The notes beneath the pieces are model-generated. The model was not told where the DNA came from, did not search any database, and worked only from the letters and a program-made list of their open reading frames with translations. The position numbers and the translations under genes were made by a program. Positions 8,193-16,608 of a stretch of DNA of 64,000 nucleotides are shown in pieces. The first letter of the stretch is position 1, and each line of letters starts with the position of its first letter. This stretch comes from Carboxydothermus pertinax (GTDB lineage: Bacteria > Bacillota > Z-2901 > Carboxydothermales > Carboxydothermaceae): NCBI RefSeq assembly GCF_001950255.1, contig NZ_BDJK01000006.1:1-64000 (forward strand). The letters are read 5' to 3'.

Positions 8193-9440
8193 ATGAAAAA
8201 GTTAAATCAATTATTATTGATTGGTGTCCTGCTTTTTCTTATTAGTATTACTGCCTGGGGCTATCAATTAAGTCAGGGCCTGGTAGTCACCAACTTACGT
8301 AACCCTTTTAGTTGGGGACTTTATATCGCTACCTTTGCTTTTTTTGTGGGTATAGCTGCCGGTGGTTTAATTGTGTCATCATCAATTTATCTTTTTGGTA
8401 TCGAACAGTTAAAACCTTTCACACGGATTGCTTCCCTTTCGGCTTTTGCCAGTATTGTAGGCGCTGGTGCTATAATCTTACCCGATATTGGTCGACCGGA
8501 GCGAATTTATAACATGCTCGTACATCCTAATTTTCGCTCACCCCTGGTGTGGGATGTTATCGTAATTTCTTGTTACTTAATTCTAACCTTTTTAAGTGTC
8601 TATTTTCAGCTTTTGCCGGAATGGAAAAAGGAAAACCGGGGCTTTTTAAACGGTTGGACCAAAAATTTAAGTCAGGAACAGGTAGAAGCTATTTCCCGGC
8701 TTTGGTCTAAAAGGGTATCCTTAATTGGACTTCCCTTTGCAATTTTGATTCATACCGTTACTGCCCTTATCTTTGCGACGCAAGCTTCCCGGGATTGGTG
8801 GCATACTGCTGTGCTGCCGCCGGATTTTATCGCGGTGGCTACCGCTTCGGGTACAGCCCTGGTGATGCTTATCTCTTTATTAGTTGTAGGAAAAGAGCGG
8901 TTTGTGCAGTATAAGGGAGCGTTTAAAAGCTTTGCCTTTATTATTGCCGGTTCCTTAATTGTTCACTTTTTCTTCATGTATATTGATTTTTTAGTGCGCT
9001 GGTGGTGGGGAGTGCCTGAAGAGCTAAACCCTCTGGCGCTGGTATTTAAAAAGTATGGTTTAATTCACCTTTTAGAAGTAGCGTTACCTGCTTTTGTTAT
9101 GATTTATTTCCTTACCAAAAAGGGCAGGGAGTCCTACAACGGCCTAATTACTGGAAGCATCCTTTTATTTATCGGGGTGTTTGCCCACCGTTTCCTTTTA
9201 ATGCCAGCTTCGTATAATGTATTTCCGCTTAATTTCACCTTACCGGATACGGAGGCAGAAATGGTCAATTACCCAATTGCTATTGGGGTTTATAAGAAAG
9301 GGGCTGCGGTGTTTGCCAGCTTTTGGCATTACGCCCCTTCTCCGGTGGAAATAGCAGTAGCTCTTCTTCCTTTTGCCCTAGTAATTATCATCCTGACATT
9401 TATGATTAAAACTTATAAATTTTTACCCAATGCTAAATAA
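8193..9440 (+). CDS. NrfD/PsrC-type membrane anchor, quinone-linked
   Basis: A 415-residue protein made almost entirely of hydrophobic segments (about nine to ten helices), starting with a helix at residues 5-24. The pattern (NPFSWGLYIATFAFFVG, AGGLIVSSSIY, LPDIGRPERIY, SPLVWDVIVIS, ALIFATQASRDWW) is that of NrfD/PsrC proteins, which exchange electrons with menaquinone and carry no haem. It completes a three-part respiratory complex. NarG-type enzymes usually use a cytochrome b anchor (NarI), so this pairing is noteworthy. The ribosome site aaaggagg lies well placed before ATG 8193. Confidence 0.9.
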   Translation: MKKLNQLLLIGVLLFLISITAWGYQLSQGLVVTNLRNPFSWGLYIATFAFFVGIAAGGLIVSSSIYLFGIEQLKPFTRIASLSAFASIVGAGAIILPDIGRPERIYNMLVHPNFRSPLVWDVIVISCYLILTFLSVYFQLLPEWKKENRGFLNGWTKNLSQEQVEAISRLWSKRVSLIGLPFAILIHTVTALIFATQASRDWWHTAVLPPDFIAVATASGTALVMLISLLVVGKERFVQYKGAFKSFAFIIAGSLIVHFFFMYIDFLVRWWWGVPEELNPLALVFKKYGLIHLLEVALPAFVMIYFLTKKGRESYNGLITGSILLFIGVFAHRFLLMPASYNVFPLNFTLPDTEAEMVNYPIAIGVYKKGAAVFASFWHYAPSPVEIAVALLPFALVIIILTFMIKTYKFLPNAK

Positions 9441-9457
9441 TTTACCTTCCTCCCGAA

Positions 9458-9487
9458 AGCCGCCTGTAAAGAGGCGGCTATTTTTTT
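9458..9487 (+). terminator. Terminator of the molybdoenzyme operon
   Basis: Stem AGCCGCCT (9458-9465) and AGGCGGCT (9472-9479), six-base loop, then a T run. Confidence 0.88.
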
Positions 9488-9502
9488 GGAAAAAATTTCT
9501 GT

Positions 9503-9524
9503 GCTAAAAATCACACTTTTTAGC
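9503..9524. repeat. Inverted repeat upstream of mraZ
   Basis: Eight-base arms GCTAAAAA (9503-9510) and TTTTTAGC (9517-9524) around a six-base loop, between the upstream terminator and the MraZ boxes. It may be an operator or a weak hairpin; function not known. Confidence 0.35.
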
Positions 9525-9552
9525 AGGAATTTTTCCACCTTTGTAGAAAAGA

Positions 9553-9579
9553 ATAGTGGAGTAAAGTGGTTTAAAGTGG
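9553..9579 (+). promoter_or_regulatory. MraZ-box array in front of mraZ
   Basis: Three heptamers, ATAGTGG (9553), AAAGTGG (9563) and AAAGTGG (9573), recur at exactly 10 bp. A further AAGGTGG lies 20 bp on at 9593, still in phase, and overlaps the ribosome site. MraZ proteins bind short direct repeats of this kind with about one-turn spacing upstream of their own gene (AAAGTG-type repeats in mollicutes, TGGG-type repeats in E. coli). Confidence 0.75.
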
Positions 9580-9607
9580 TGTGTTTTTGGTTAAGGTGGG
9601 GAAGCCG

Positions 9608-10039
9608 ATGTTTATGGGGGAGTATTCCCATACTGTGGATGCTAAAGGTAGAGTTTTTATTCCAGCACGCTTTCGGGAGGAGCTGGGAGAGAGATTTATT
9701 GTCACCAAAGGCTTGGACCATTGCCTTTTTGTTTTCCCCCAAAAAGAATGGAAGCTTATTGAGGAGAAGATAAAGGCGCTTCCCTTTACCAACCAAGATG
9801 CTCGGGCGTTTGTGCGGCTATTTTTTGCCGGGGCTGCTGAGTGTGAACAGGATAAACAAGGCCGGGTTTTACTTCCCAACCATTTAAGAGAATATGCCAA
9901 AATTGATAAAGAGGTAGTCATAGTTGGTGTTGGCACCCGGGTTGAAATCTGGAGCCAGGAACTTTGGATTAATTACTGCAACGGTGCTCAGGCAGCTTAT
10001 GAAGAAATTGCCGAAAAAATGGTTAACTTTTTAATTTAG
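9608..10039 (+). CDS. mraZ: Transcriptional regulator MraZ
   Basis: The protein is 143 residues, the usual family length, with the canonical opening MFMGEYSHTVDAKGRVFIPARF and a second AbrB-like half containing CEQDKQGRVLLPNHLREYA. MraZ forms ring oligomers that bind DNA repeats and control the dcw cluster. The longer reading from GTG 9581 is rejected because the conserved protein begins at ATG 9608 and aaggtgggg sits at the right distance. It heads the cluster, 11 bases before rsmH. Confidence 0.96.
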   Translation: MFMGEYSHTVDAKGRVFIPARFREELGERFIVTKGLDHCLFVFPQKEWKLIEEKIKALPFTNQDARAFVRLFFAGAAECEQDKQGRVLLPNHLREYAKIDKEVVIVGVGTRVEIWSQELWINYCNGAQAAYEEIAEKMVNFLI

Positions 10040-10050
10040 AGGGATTTAAT

Positions 10051-10986
10051 ATGGAGTTTTCCCATGTGCCGGTGTTGCTTTATGAAACAATTGACCTTTT
10101 AAAGATAAAAGATGGTGGCATCTATGTGGATGCTACTTTAGGCGGTGGCGGTCACAGCGAGGAAATCTTAAAGCGGGCCAATTGCCGGGTAATTGGTTTG
10201 GATCAAGATGATGATGCTTTAGCCTATGCTTTAAAGCGCTTAACTTCTTTTGGTGATAGATTTATTGCGCTAAAAGGTAATTTTCGGCAGATTAGAAAAG
10301 TAGTTTACCAACTGGGCATAGATGCTGTAGATGGAGTATTAATGGATCTGGGAGTTTCATCTTTTCAGCTTGATAATCCGGAAAAAGGATTTAGTTACAA
10401 CCAAGATGGCCCCCTTGATATGCGCATGGACTCTAAAAACCCAAAGACGGCAGCAGATGTGGTAAACACTTATTCTGAAAAAGAGCTTATTAGTATTTTT
10501 TACGAATATGGGGAAGAAAGGTATGCCCCGCAAATTGCCCGGGCTATAGTTAAGCGCCGGGAGAAAAAACCTTTTACTACTACCTTAGAACTTGCTGAAG
10601 AGATAATCCGTGCTGTACCGGCCAAAGCCCGGCGGGAAAAACACCCTGCCAAAAGGGTTTTTCAGGCTCTTAGAATTGAAGTAAATGATGAACTTGGAAG
10701 TTTAGAAGAGGGTTTGGTGGGAGCGGTAGAACTCTTAAAGCCCGGAGGCCGGATTGTAGTAATAACCTTTCATTCCTTAGAGGATCGGTTAGTCAAAAAA
10801 TTTTTCCGGCGAGAAGAAAACCCTTGCGTTTGTCCTAAGGATTTCCCGGTATGTGTTTGTGGTAAAAAGCCAAGGCTTAAAATTATTACCAAAAAACCTA
10901 TAATTCCGGGTCCGCAGGAAGTTGAAAAAAATCGTAGGTCTCATAGTGCAAAGCTTAGAGCGGCAGAAAAACTATCTTTTGCATAA
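10051..10986 (+). CDS. rsmH: 16S rRNA (cytosine-1402 N4)-methyltransferase
   Basis: The 311-residue protein matches RsmH (MraW) in length and motifs: FSHVPVLLYETIDLL at the N terminus, the S-adenosylmethionine loop DATLGGGGHSEEIL, DGVLMDLGVSSFQLD, the inserted helical domain, ITFHSLEDRLVK and the C-terminal RRSHSAKLRAAEK. It methylates C1402 in the decoding centre of 16S rRNA. The cysteine-bearing stretch CVCPKDFPVCVCGKKP near residue 275 is common in Firmicute members. Confidence 0.97.
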   Translation: MEFSHVPVLLYETIDLLKIKDGGIYVDATLGGGGHSEEILKRANCRVIGLDQDDDALAYALKRLTSFGDRFIALKGNFRQIRKVVYQLGIDAVDGVLMDLGVSSFQLDNPEKGFSYNQDGPLDMRMDSKNPKTAADVVNTYSEKELISIFYEYGEERYAPQIARAIVKRREKKPFTTTLELAEEIIRAVPAKARREKHPAKRVFQALRIEVNDELGSLEEGLVGAVELLKPGGRIVVITFHSLEDRLVKKFFRREENPCVCPKDFPVCVCGKKPRLKIITKKPIIPGPQEVEKNRRSHSAKLRAAEKLSFA

Positions 10987-11007
10987 AATTAAAGGAGCGT
11001 GAATAAG

Positions 11008-11430
11008 TTGGTATTGGCAAAAGAAAAACCGGTAATTTTAGAACAACCAAAAACAAAGAAAAAGCCTAAAAAGGAATTTGTCCTTGGGTTAAAAGTGTGG
11101 GCAGTAGTTTCCCTGTTTCTCTTTTTGGCCGGAGTTTCTTTTGCCACGGTTTTTGCCTACCGGGCTTCTCTTGGTTATGAGATTAGTAAGCTTAAAAATG
11201 AAGTAAACGCCCTTAAGATACAAAATGATGCTTTAAAAATGGAAGTAGCTTCAATTGATAATAGCACTGAAATAGAAAAAATAGCTCTAGCCCGGGGAAT
11301 GGAAAAGGCATCTGAAAATGTTATTTATGTTGCAATTGATTTACCCCAGGAAAAATCAGTGGCCAAACCTTCCAAGAATAAAGAGGAAAATCGTTTAATT
11401 GCCCTTCTTACCCGGGTATTTTGGCACTGA
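11008..11430 (+). CDS. ftsL: Cell division protein FtsL-like
   Basis: A short bitopic membrane protein placed between rsmH and the class B PBP, as in other dcw clusters. A Lys-rich cytoplasmic tail is followed by one membrane helix (VWAVVSLFLFLAGVSFATVFAY) and then a coiled-coil segment (YEISKLKNEVNALKIQNDALKMEV). FtsL works with DivIB/FtsQ and DivIC in septum assembly. Sequence identity among FtsL proteins is low, so the call rests on topology and position. TTG 11008 is preferred, ten bases after aaaggag; GTG 10999 is in frame but only one base from it. The gene overlaps the next frame region but not the chosen spoVD start. Confidence 0.8.
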   Translation: MVLAKEKPVILEQPKTKKKPKKEFVLGLKVWAVVSLFLFLAGVSFATVFAYRASLGYEISKLKNEVNALKIQNDALKMEVASIDNSTEIEKIALARGMEKASENVIYVAIDLPQEKSVAKPSKNKEENRLIALLTRVFWH

Positions 11431-11456
11431 TAAAGAGGCCGAAGGAGGCTTTTAAT

Positions 11457-13676
11457 TTGCACAACTATAAGTCAATTTATAAAAAAAGAACCGGCGTGCT
11501 TTTCATATTCTTAGCTGTCTTTGCCTCTATTATTGTTGTGAGGCTTTTTTATTTACAAGTGATAAAAGCTGAAACCTTGAAAAGCGAAGCGCTAGCAGAT
11601 CGGCAGAGTGAAATTATCCTTCCTCCCCAAAGGGGAAATATCCTGGATCGAAACGGAAACCTTTTGGCCCAATCTTTAAGTGTGGAGTCGTTAGTGGCAA
11701 ATCCTAAACAGTTAATGAAATATTACTATGATGAAACAAAACAAACTTACAAAGAATCTGCCGAAGAACAGAAGAGCGGAATTAAAAAAAAACCTTTAGG
11801 ATTGCTGCTAGAAAAACTAAGCCAAATTTTAAATTTAGATGAGAAATCTAAGAAAGATTTAAGAAAAAAGCTCTCCAATACAAAAACAAGTTATGTTTGG
11901 GTAAAAAGAAAGCTTTCCTATGATGAAGCCAAAGCATTAAAAAAATTATTAGCTGATACAAAAGATGAAGTTTATACCTTGGGTTTGGATTTAGTGGAAG
12001 AAAATAAGCGGTATTATGTTCATAATGATTTTGCTTCTCATCTTTTAGGGTATGTTGGTTATGACAACCAGGGTCTTGCAGGCCTTGAGCTTAGTTTGGA
12101 TAAATATTTAAAAGGTATCCCCGGTCGCCTTGTAATCGAACGAGATGCCAGGGGGTTAGAGATTCCTGAAACTTCTTCCTTATATATTCCTGCCCAGCCT
12201 GGAAACAATGTGTATCTTACCATCGATGAAACAATCCAGTATTTTGTGGAAAGAGAATTAAATAATATCCAGAGCCAATTAAATCCTGCTTTAGCGATGA
12301 TTATTGTAATGGACCCCAAAACCGGTGAAATTTTAGGGATGGGTTCCCGTCCTAGTTTTAATCCCAATGAATTTGCTAAATACCCGGCGAATGTTCGAGA
12401 AAAAAACTTTGCAATATGGTATAATTATGAGCCGGGTTCGACTTTTAAAATTATTACATCTGCTGCCGCATTAGAAGAAGGCGTAGTTCACCCCAATGAC
12501 CGCTTTTATGATCCCGGTTATGTGGTGGTAAATGGCCATAAGATAAAAGACTGGAGCCAAACCCCTCACGGCGATCAGTCTTTTGCTGAGGTTATCCAAA
12601 ATTCCTGTAACCCTGGTTTTGTAAAAGTGGGATTAGGCTTAGGGAAAGAGCGGTTTTATAAATATATAAGAAGCTTTGGCTTTGGGGAAAGAACAGGGAT
12701 TGAACTTCCTGGAGAGCAAAAAGGTCTTGTTATACCTGAAAACAAAGTAACTAATCTTAACCTTGCCACAATTTCCATCGGGCAGTCGATAGCAGTAACG
12801 CCAATTCAGCTTATTCGGGCGGTTAGTGCTGTGGCTAATGGCGGTAAACTTGTCGAACCTCATGTGGTTAAAAAAATAGTTGACCAAAACGGCAATACGG
12901 TTCTAGAAAATAAACCTCATTATTTAAAACGGGTAATTTCTGAAGAAACTGCTAAAACTTTACGGGAGCTTTTAGAGCTGGTTGTTTTAAAAGGTACCGG
13001 CTCGAAAGCCTACATTAAGGGGTACCGGGTAGCCGGGAAAACCGGAACGGCTCAGGTAGTCTCTCCTAATGGCGGCTATGCCCCAGGAAAATATGTGGCT
13101 TCTTTTGTAGGTTTTGCCCCGGCCAACGATCCAAAGTTTGTTGCTTTAGTGGTAATTGTAGAACCAAGTTCCGGGTCTTACTATGGTGGACAAATTGCTG
13201 CTCCAGTATTTAAAAATTTAGGCGAGGATATTTTAAGATATATGGGGGTAAAGCCCCAGAAAGATCCGGAGCCGGCTAAAAATAATCAGGAAACAGAAAT
13301 CCTGCCTAAAGATGTTCGGGTACCAGCTTTAGAAGGGCTTAGCCTCTGGGAAGCACAGAAAAAACTTATTGAGAGTGGCCTCATTTTTAACGTGGGAGGG
13401 CAGGGCCCAAAAGTTATAAAACAATCCCCAGAGCCAGGAGTTATGGTGCCCGAAGGTACAGAAATTACCTTAACCCTTGGTCAGGGAAAAGGATCTACTG
13501 ATAAAATTGTGGTTCCTGAACTTACCGGTCTTACGTTTGATGAGGTTAGCGAAATTTTAAAACGATTAGGCCTTGGTTTTCGTTATATTGGTGCCGGGGT
13601 GGCGGTGGAACAGGATATAAGCCCCGGGACGGTGGTGCCGCCCGGGACTGTGGTTAAGGTTAAGTTTAAAAATTAA
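11457..13676 (+). CDS. spoVD: Class B penicillin-binding protein with two PASTA domains (SpoVD/FtsI)
   Basis: A 739-residue transpeptidase. A membrane helix near residues 13-30 is followed by a PBP dimerisation domain (PPQRGNILDRNG) and the transpeptidase with STFK (Ser328, Lys331), SCN in IQNSCNPGF and KTGT (Lys528). Two PASTA repeats close the protein (VPALEGLSLWEAQ and VPELTGLTFDEVS). It cross-links septal or spore-cortex peptidoglycan with the FtsW/SpoVE partner. As the only such gene in this cluster it may serve division, sporulation or both. TTG 11457 is chosen because aaggagg lies eight bases upstream; the in-frame TTG 11421 has no comparable site and overlaps ftsL. Confidence 0.93.
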   Translation: MHNYKSIYKKRTGVLFIFLAVFASIIVVRLFYLQVIKAETLKSEALADRQSEIILPPQRGNILDRNGNLLAQSLSVESLVANPKQLMKYYYDETKQTYKESAEEQKSGIKKKPLGLLLEKLSQILNLDEKSKKDLRKKLSNTKTSYVWVKRKLSYDEAKALKKLLADTKDEVYTLGLDLVEENKRYYVHNDFASHLLGYVGYDNQGLAGLELSLDKYLKGIPGRLVIERDARGLEIPETSSLYIPAQPGNNVYLTIDETIQYFVERELNNIQSQLNPALAMIIVMDPKTGEILGMGSRPSFNPNEFAKYPANVREKNFAIWYNYEPGSTFKIITSAAALEEGVVHPNDRFYDPGYVVVNGHKIKDWSQTPHGDQSFAEVIQNSCNPGFVKVGLGLGKERFYKYIRSFGFGERTGIELPGEQKGLVIPENKVTNLNLATISIGQSIAVTPIQLIRAVSAVANGGKLVEPHVVKKIVDQNGNTVLENKPHYLKRVISEETAKTLRELLELVVLKGTGSKAYIKGYRVAGKTGTAQVVSPNGGYAPGKYVASFVGFAPANDPKFVALVVIVEPSSGSYYGGQIAAPVFKNLGEDILRYMGVKPQKDPEPAKNNQETEILPKDVRVPALEGLSLWEAQKKLIESGLIFNVGGQGPKVIKQSPEPGVMVPEGTEITLTLGQGKGSTDKIVVPELTGLTFDEVSEILKRLGLGFRYIGAGVAVEQDISPGTVVPPGTVVKVKFKN

Positions 13677-13682
13677 AACCAC

Positions 13683-13703
13683 AGCCCCGCGGGGGCTCTT
13701 TGT
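13683..13703 (+). terminator. Hairpin between spoVD and murE, possible weak terminator
   Basis: Stem AGCCCC (13683-13688) and GGGGCT (13692-13697) followed by ctctttgttt. The T tract is interrupted, so it is more likely an attenuator or processing site than a full stop. Confidence 0.5.
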
Positions 13704-13756
13704 TTAATAAAATAACAAAAAATGGAAAAAATAGTAAAAAAGGAAGGGACAGAGCG

Positions 13757-15232
13757 GTGAAACTGGCAAATTTTGTTGAAATATTAAAACAGGAAATAAA
13801 AAAAGAAGTAATAACTTTTAGCAACCTGGAAGTTACGGGAATTGAACATGACTCTAGGAAAGTTCAGCCTGGCTATATTTTTGTGGCAATTAGGGGTTAT
13901 GCGGTAGATGGCCATGATTTTATTGCTGAAGTTGTGGCAAAACAACCGTCCTTAATTGTAGCCGAGGAAGAGCGCCCGGAAATAGAAAAAGTAAATTATC
14001 TTCTGGTAAAAGACAGCCGACGGGCTCTTGCTCTCTTGGCTCGGACTTTTTACGGTAATCCTACAGCAAAACTTGGGGTAATTGGGGTAACCGGTACTAA
14101 TGGCAAAACCACCGTTACCCATTTAATTGTTTCCTTATTAGAAAGGCTTGGCTACAGGACAGGATTAATTGGAACGGTTTACAACCGCATTGGCGAAAAA
14201 ATATTGCCGGTAACTAATACTACCCCCGATGCTTTAAGTCTGCAGCGGCTTTTGGCGGAAATGGTGGTTGATGGGGTGTCCTATGTTGCTATGGAAGTTT
14301 CTTCTCACGCCCTGGCTTTGCAAAGGGTTTGGGGAATTGAGTTTAAAACCGGGGTTTTTACCAATTTAACTCAGGATCATTTAGATTTTCATGAAACTAT
14401 GGAAAACTATTTTAATGCAAAAAAAATGCTTTTTGAAATTTTAGCCGACCAAAAAACCTTTCCAGGAGTGATAAACTTAGATGACCCCTATGGACAGAGA
14501 ATATTAAAAGAGGTATCTCACTCTTTTATTACTTATGGCATTAAAGAAAAAGCCGATGTTAGGGCTAAAAATATTAAACTTACCAATAATGGCACTACCT
14601 TTACCCTTTATCATCAACAGGGAGAATATCCGGTAAATCTAAAACTTCTAGGACTTTTTAACGTTTATAATACTTTAGCGGCTGTAGCTGCGCTCATGGC
14701 ATTAGGCTTTCCTCTGGATTTAATAGTGCAAAACCTGCCCTTTTTAAATCCTGTACCGGGGAGATTTGAGTTAATTGACGAAGGACAGGAGTTTGCGGTA
14801 ATTGTGGACTATGCCCATACTCCTGACGGCCTGGAAAATATCTTGCAATCGGTACGGGCTATAACCGCTGGAAGAGTAATTTCCGTTTTTGGTTGTGGTG
14901 GGGATAGGGATCGGACCAAACGGCCAAAAATGGGAGAAATTTCAGCAAAACTTGCGGATATTACCATCATTACCAGCGATAATCCTCGAACAGAAGATCC
15001 GGAAGCAATAATAAACGAAATAGAAAAGGGTGTTCTGGAAACTCCAAACCGGGTATACTTGAAAGAGGTTGATCGCAAAAAAGCAATTAAGACTGCCCTA
15101 TTAATGGCCAAGCCGGGAGATACCGTGGTGATTGCCGGAAAAGGCCATGAAGATTACCAGATTATTGGGACAACCAAATATCCTTTTGATGACCGGGTAG
15201 TAGCCCGGGAAATACTGCGAGGCGAGCAGTGA
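13757..15232 (+). CDS. murE: UDP-MurNAc-tripeptide synthetase (meso-diaminopimelate type)
   Basis: 491 residues. It has the Mur ligase N-terminal block (GIEHDSRKVQPGYIFVAIRG), the ATP loop [10 protein letters not shown] and the central and C-terminal ligase domains. The DNPR motif (Asp408-Arg411, in SDNPRTEDP) marks enzymes that add meso-diaminopimelate rather than lysine, so the cell wall is DAP-type. It acts in the cytoplasm. Start GTG 13757 follows aggaaggga at good spacing and matches the usual MurE N terminus (MKLANFVEIL); the in-frame TTG 13700 would add an unrelated leader. Confidence 0.96.
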   Translation: MKLANFVEILKQEIKKEVITFSNLEVTGIEHDSRKVQPGYIFVAIRGYAVDGHDFIAEVVAKQPSLIVAEEERPEIEKVNYLLVKDSRRALALLARTFYGNPTAKLGVIGVTGTNGKTTVTHLIVSLLERLGYRTGLIGTVYNRIGEKILPVTNTTPDALSLQRLLAEMVVDGVSYVAMEVSSHALALQRVWGIEFKTGVFTNLTQDHLDFHETMENYFNAKKMLFEILADQKTFPGVINLDDPYGQRILKEVSHSFITYGIKEKADVRAKNIKLTNNGTTFTLYHQQGEYPVNLKLLGLFNVYNTLAAVAALMALGFPLDLIVQNLPFLNPVPGRFELIDEGQEFAVIVDYAHTPDGLENILQSVRAITAGRVISVFGCGGDRDRTKRPKMGEISAKLADITIITSDNPRTEDPEAIINEIEKGVLETPNRVYLKEVDRKKAIKTALLMAKPGDTVVIAGKGHEDYQIIGTTKYPFDDRVVAREILRGEQ

Positions 15233-16608
15233 TGAAAAAACTCTTGGGAAGTATTATAGCTAAGGTTACTGGAGGGGTATTATTCGGTAACGACCGAATA
15301 TTTACCCGGGTCAGTACTGACACTCGAACTATTGAGCCCGGTGCTTTATTCGTGGCGTTAATTGGGGAAAAAAGGGATGGGCATGAGTTTGTTTACGATG
15401 CAGTTGCCAAAGGTGCTGGAGGAGTTCTGGTAAATAGGCCTTTTGCCCAAGAGATTACCCAAATTGTGGTTAAAGATACTTTTCGGGCTTTACAGGATTT
15501 AGCTTTATATAATCGTAAGGAATTAGGCTTAAAAGTTATTGGCATAACCGGCAGTAATGGTAAAACCACAACTAAAGATATGGTACGAGCAGTTTTAAGG
15601 CAAAAGTACAGCGTTTTAGCTACAGAAAAAAACTTTAACAATGAATTAGGAGTTCCCTTAACTTTACTTAGCTTTGATGAAACTACTGAAATAGGCGTAG
15701 TAGAGATGGGTATGCGAGGGTCCGGGGAAATTGAAGCTCTTTGCCAAATTGCCCGGCCCGATATTGGTATCATTACCAATATTGGTGAAGCCCACATTGA
15801 GCTTCTAAAAAGCAGGAAAAATATTGCTCTGGCTAAAAGCGAACTTATAAAAAATTTGCCTCAAGATGGAGTTGCAATTATTAATGGAGACAGCCCACAT
15901 CTCAAAGAAATAGTTTTTAAATATCCGGTAAAAAAATATTTCTTTGGACAAAAAAGCGGTGATTTATACATAAAAAAATTTATCCAGGGGGAACAGGGTC
16001 TTAAGTTTACCACCGGTGGTCTTATAGAAGAAGAATTTTTTCTTCCCCTTTATGGGGTCCATAATGCCGTAAATGCTTTAGCGGCAATTCTTACCGGCTT
16101 AAACTTTGGTCTAACCCCTTTAGTAATTAAAGAAGGACTTAAAAATGTCGAACTAACCGGAATGCGGTTGGAACTAAAAACCCTTGGAAATTTAACGATA
16201 ATCAAAGATTACTATAACGCAAGTCCCACTTCCATGGAAGCGGCTTTAAACGTCTTAGTAAAAATTAGCAATAAAGGTAGGAAAATAGCGGTTTTAGGCG
16301 AGATGTATGAACTTGGCGACTACGAGACCCTGGGACACCGCCAGGTGGGAGAAGTAGCAGCTAGGCTTGGGGTGGATTATTTAGTAACGGTTGGACCCAA
16401 GGCGCGGGAAATAGCTAGAGGGGCTCAAGAACAGGGGATGCCAACTAAAAATACCCGCCACTTTGATTCAAAATTTGATGCGGCTAATTTTCTTATGACC
16501 TTTTTAAAACCGGAGGATGCTTTATTATTAAAAGCTTCCCGTGGTATGAAATTTGAAGAACTGTACGAAATAATAGAAAGAGGTTGGAAGAGCAATGGAA
16601 ATAACTAA
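15232..16608 (+). CDS. murF: UDP-MurNAc-pentapeptide synthetase
   Basis: Adds D-Ala-D-Ala to the tripeptide made by MurE. The sequence shows DTRTIEPGALFVALIGEKRDGHEF near the N terminus, the P-loop GITGSNGKTTTKDM, EMGMRGSGEI and the C-terminal DYYNASPTSMEAAL typical of MurF. It is about 458 residues, normal for the family. GTG 15229 and ATG 15232 are adjacent in-frame starts; the ATG overlaps the murE stop by one base. It continues into mraY with a 14-base overlap. Confidence 0.96.
   Translation: MKKLLGSIIAKVTGGVLFGNDRIFTRVSTDTRTIEPGALFVALIGEKRDGHEFVYDAVAKGAGGVLVNRPFAQEITQIVVKDTFRALQDLALYNRKELGLKVIGITGSNGKTTTKDMVRAVLRQKYSVLATEKNFNNELGVPLTLLSFDETTEIGVVEMGMRGSGEIEALCQIARPDIGIITNIGEAHIELLKSRKNIALAKSELIKNLPQDGVAIINGDSPHLKEIVFKYPVKKYFFGQKSGDLYIKKFIQGEQGLKFTTGGLIEEEFFLPLYGVHNAVNALAAILTGLNFGLTPLVIKEGLKNVELTGMRLELKTLGNLTIIKDYYNASPTSMEAALNVLVKISNKGRKIAVLGEMYELGDYETLGHRQVGEVAARLGVDYLVTVGPKAREIARGAQEQGMPTKNTRHFDSKFDAANFLMTFLKPEDALLLKASRGMKFEELYEIIERGWKSNGNN

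Noticed and set aside
9486-9796. Long frames on both strands over mraZ and its leader
   Set aside because: They are shadows of mraZ; neither has a ribosome site nor recognisable protein sequence.
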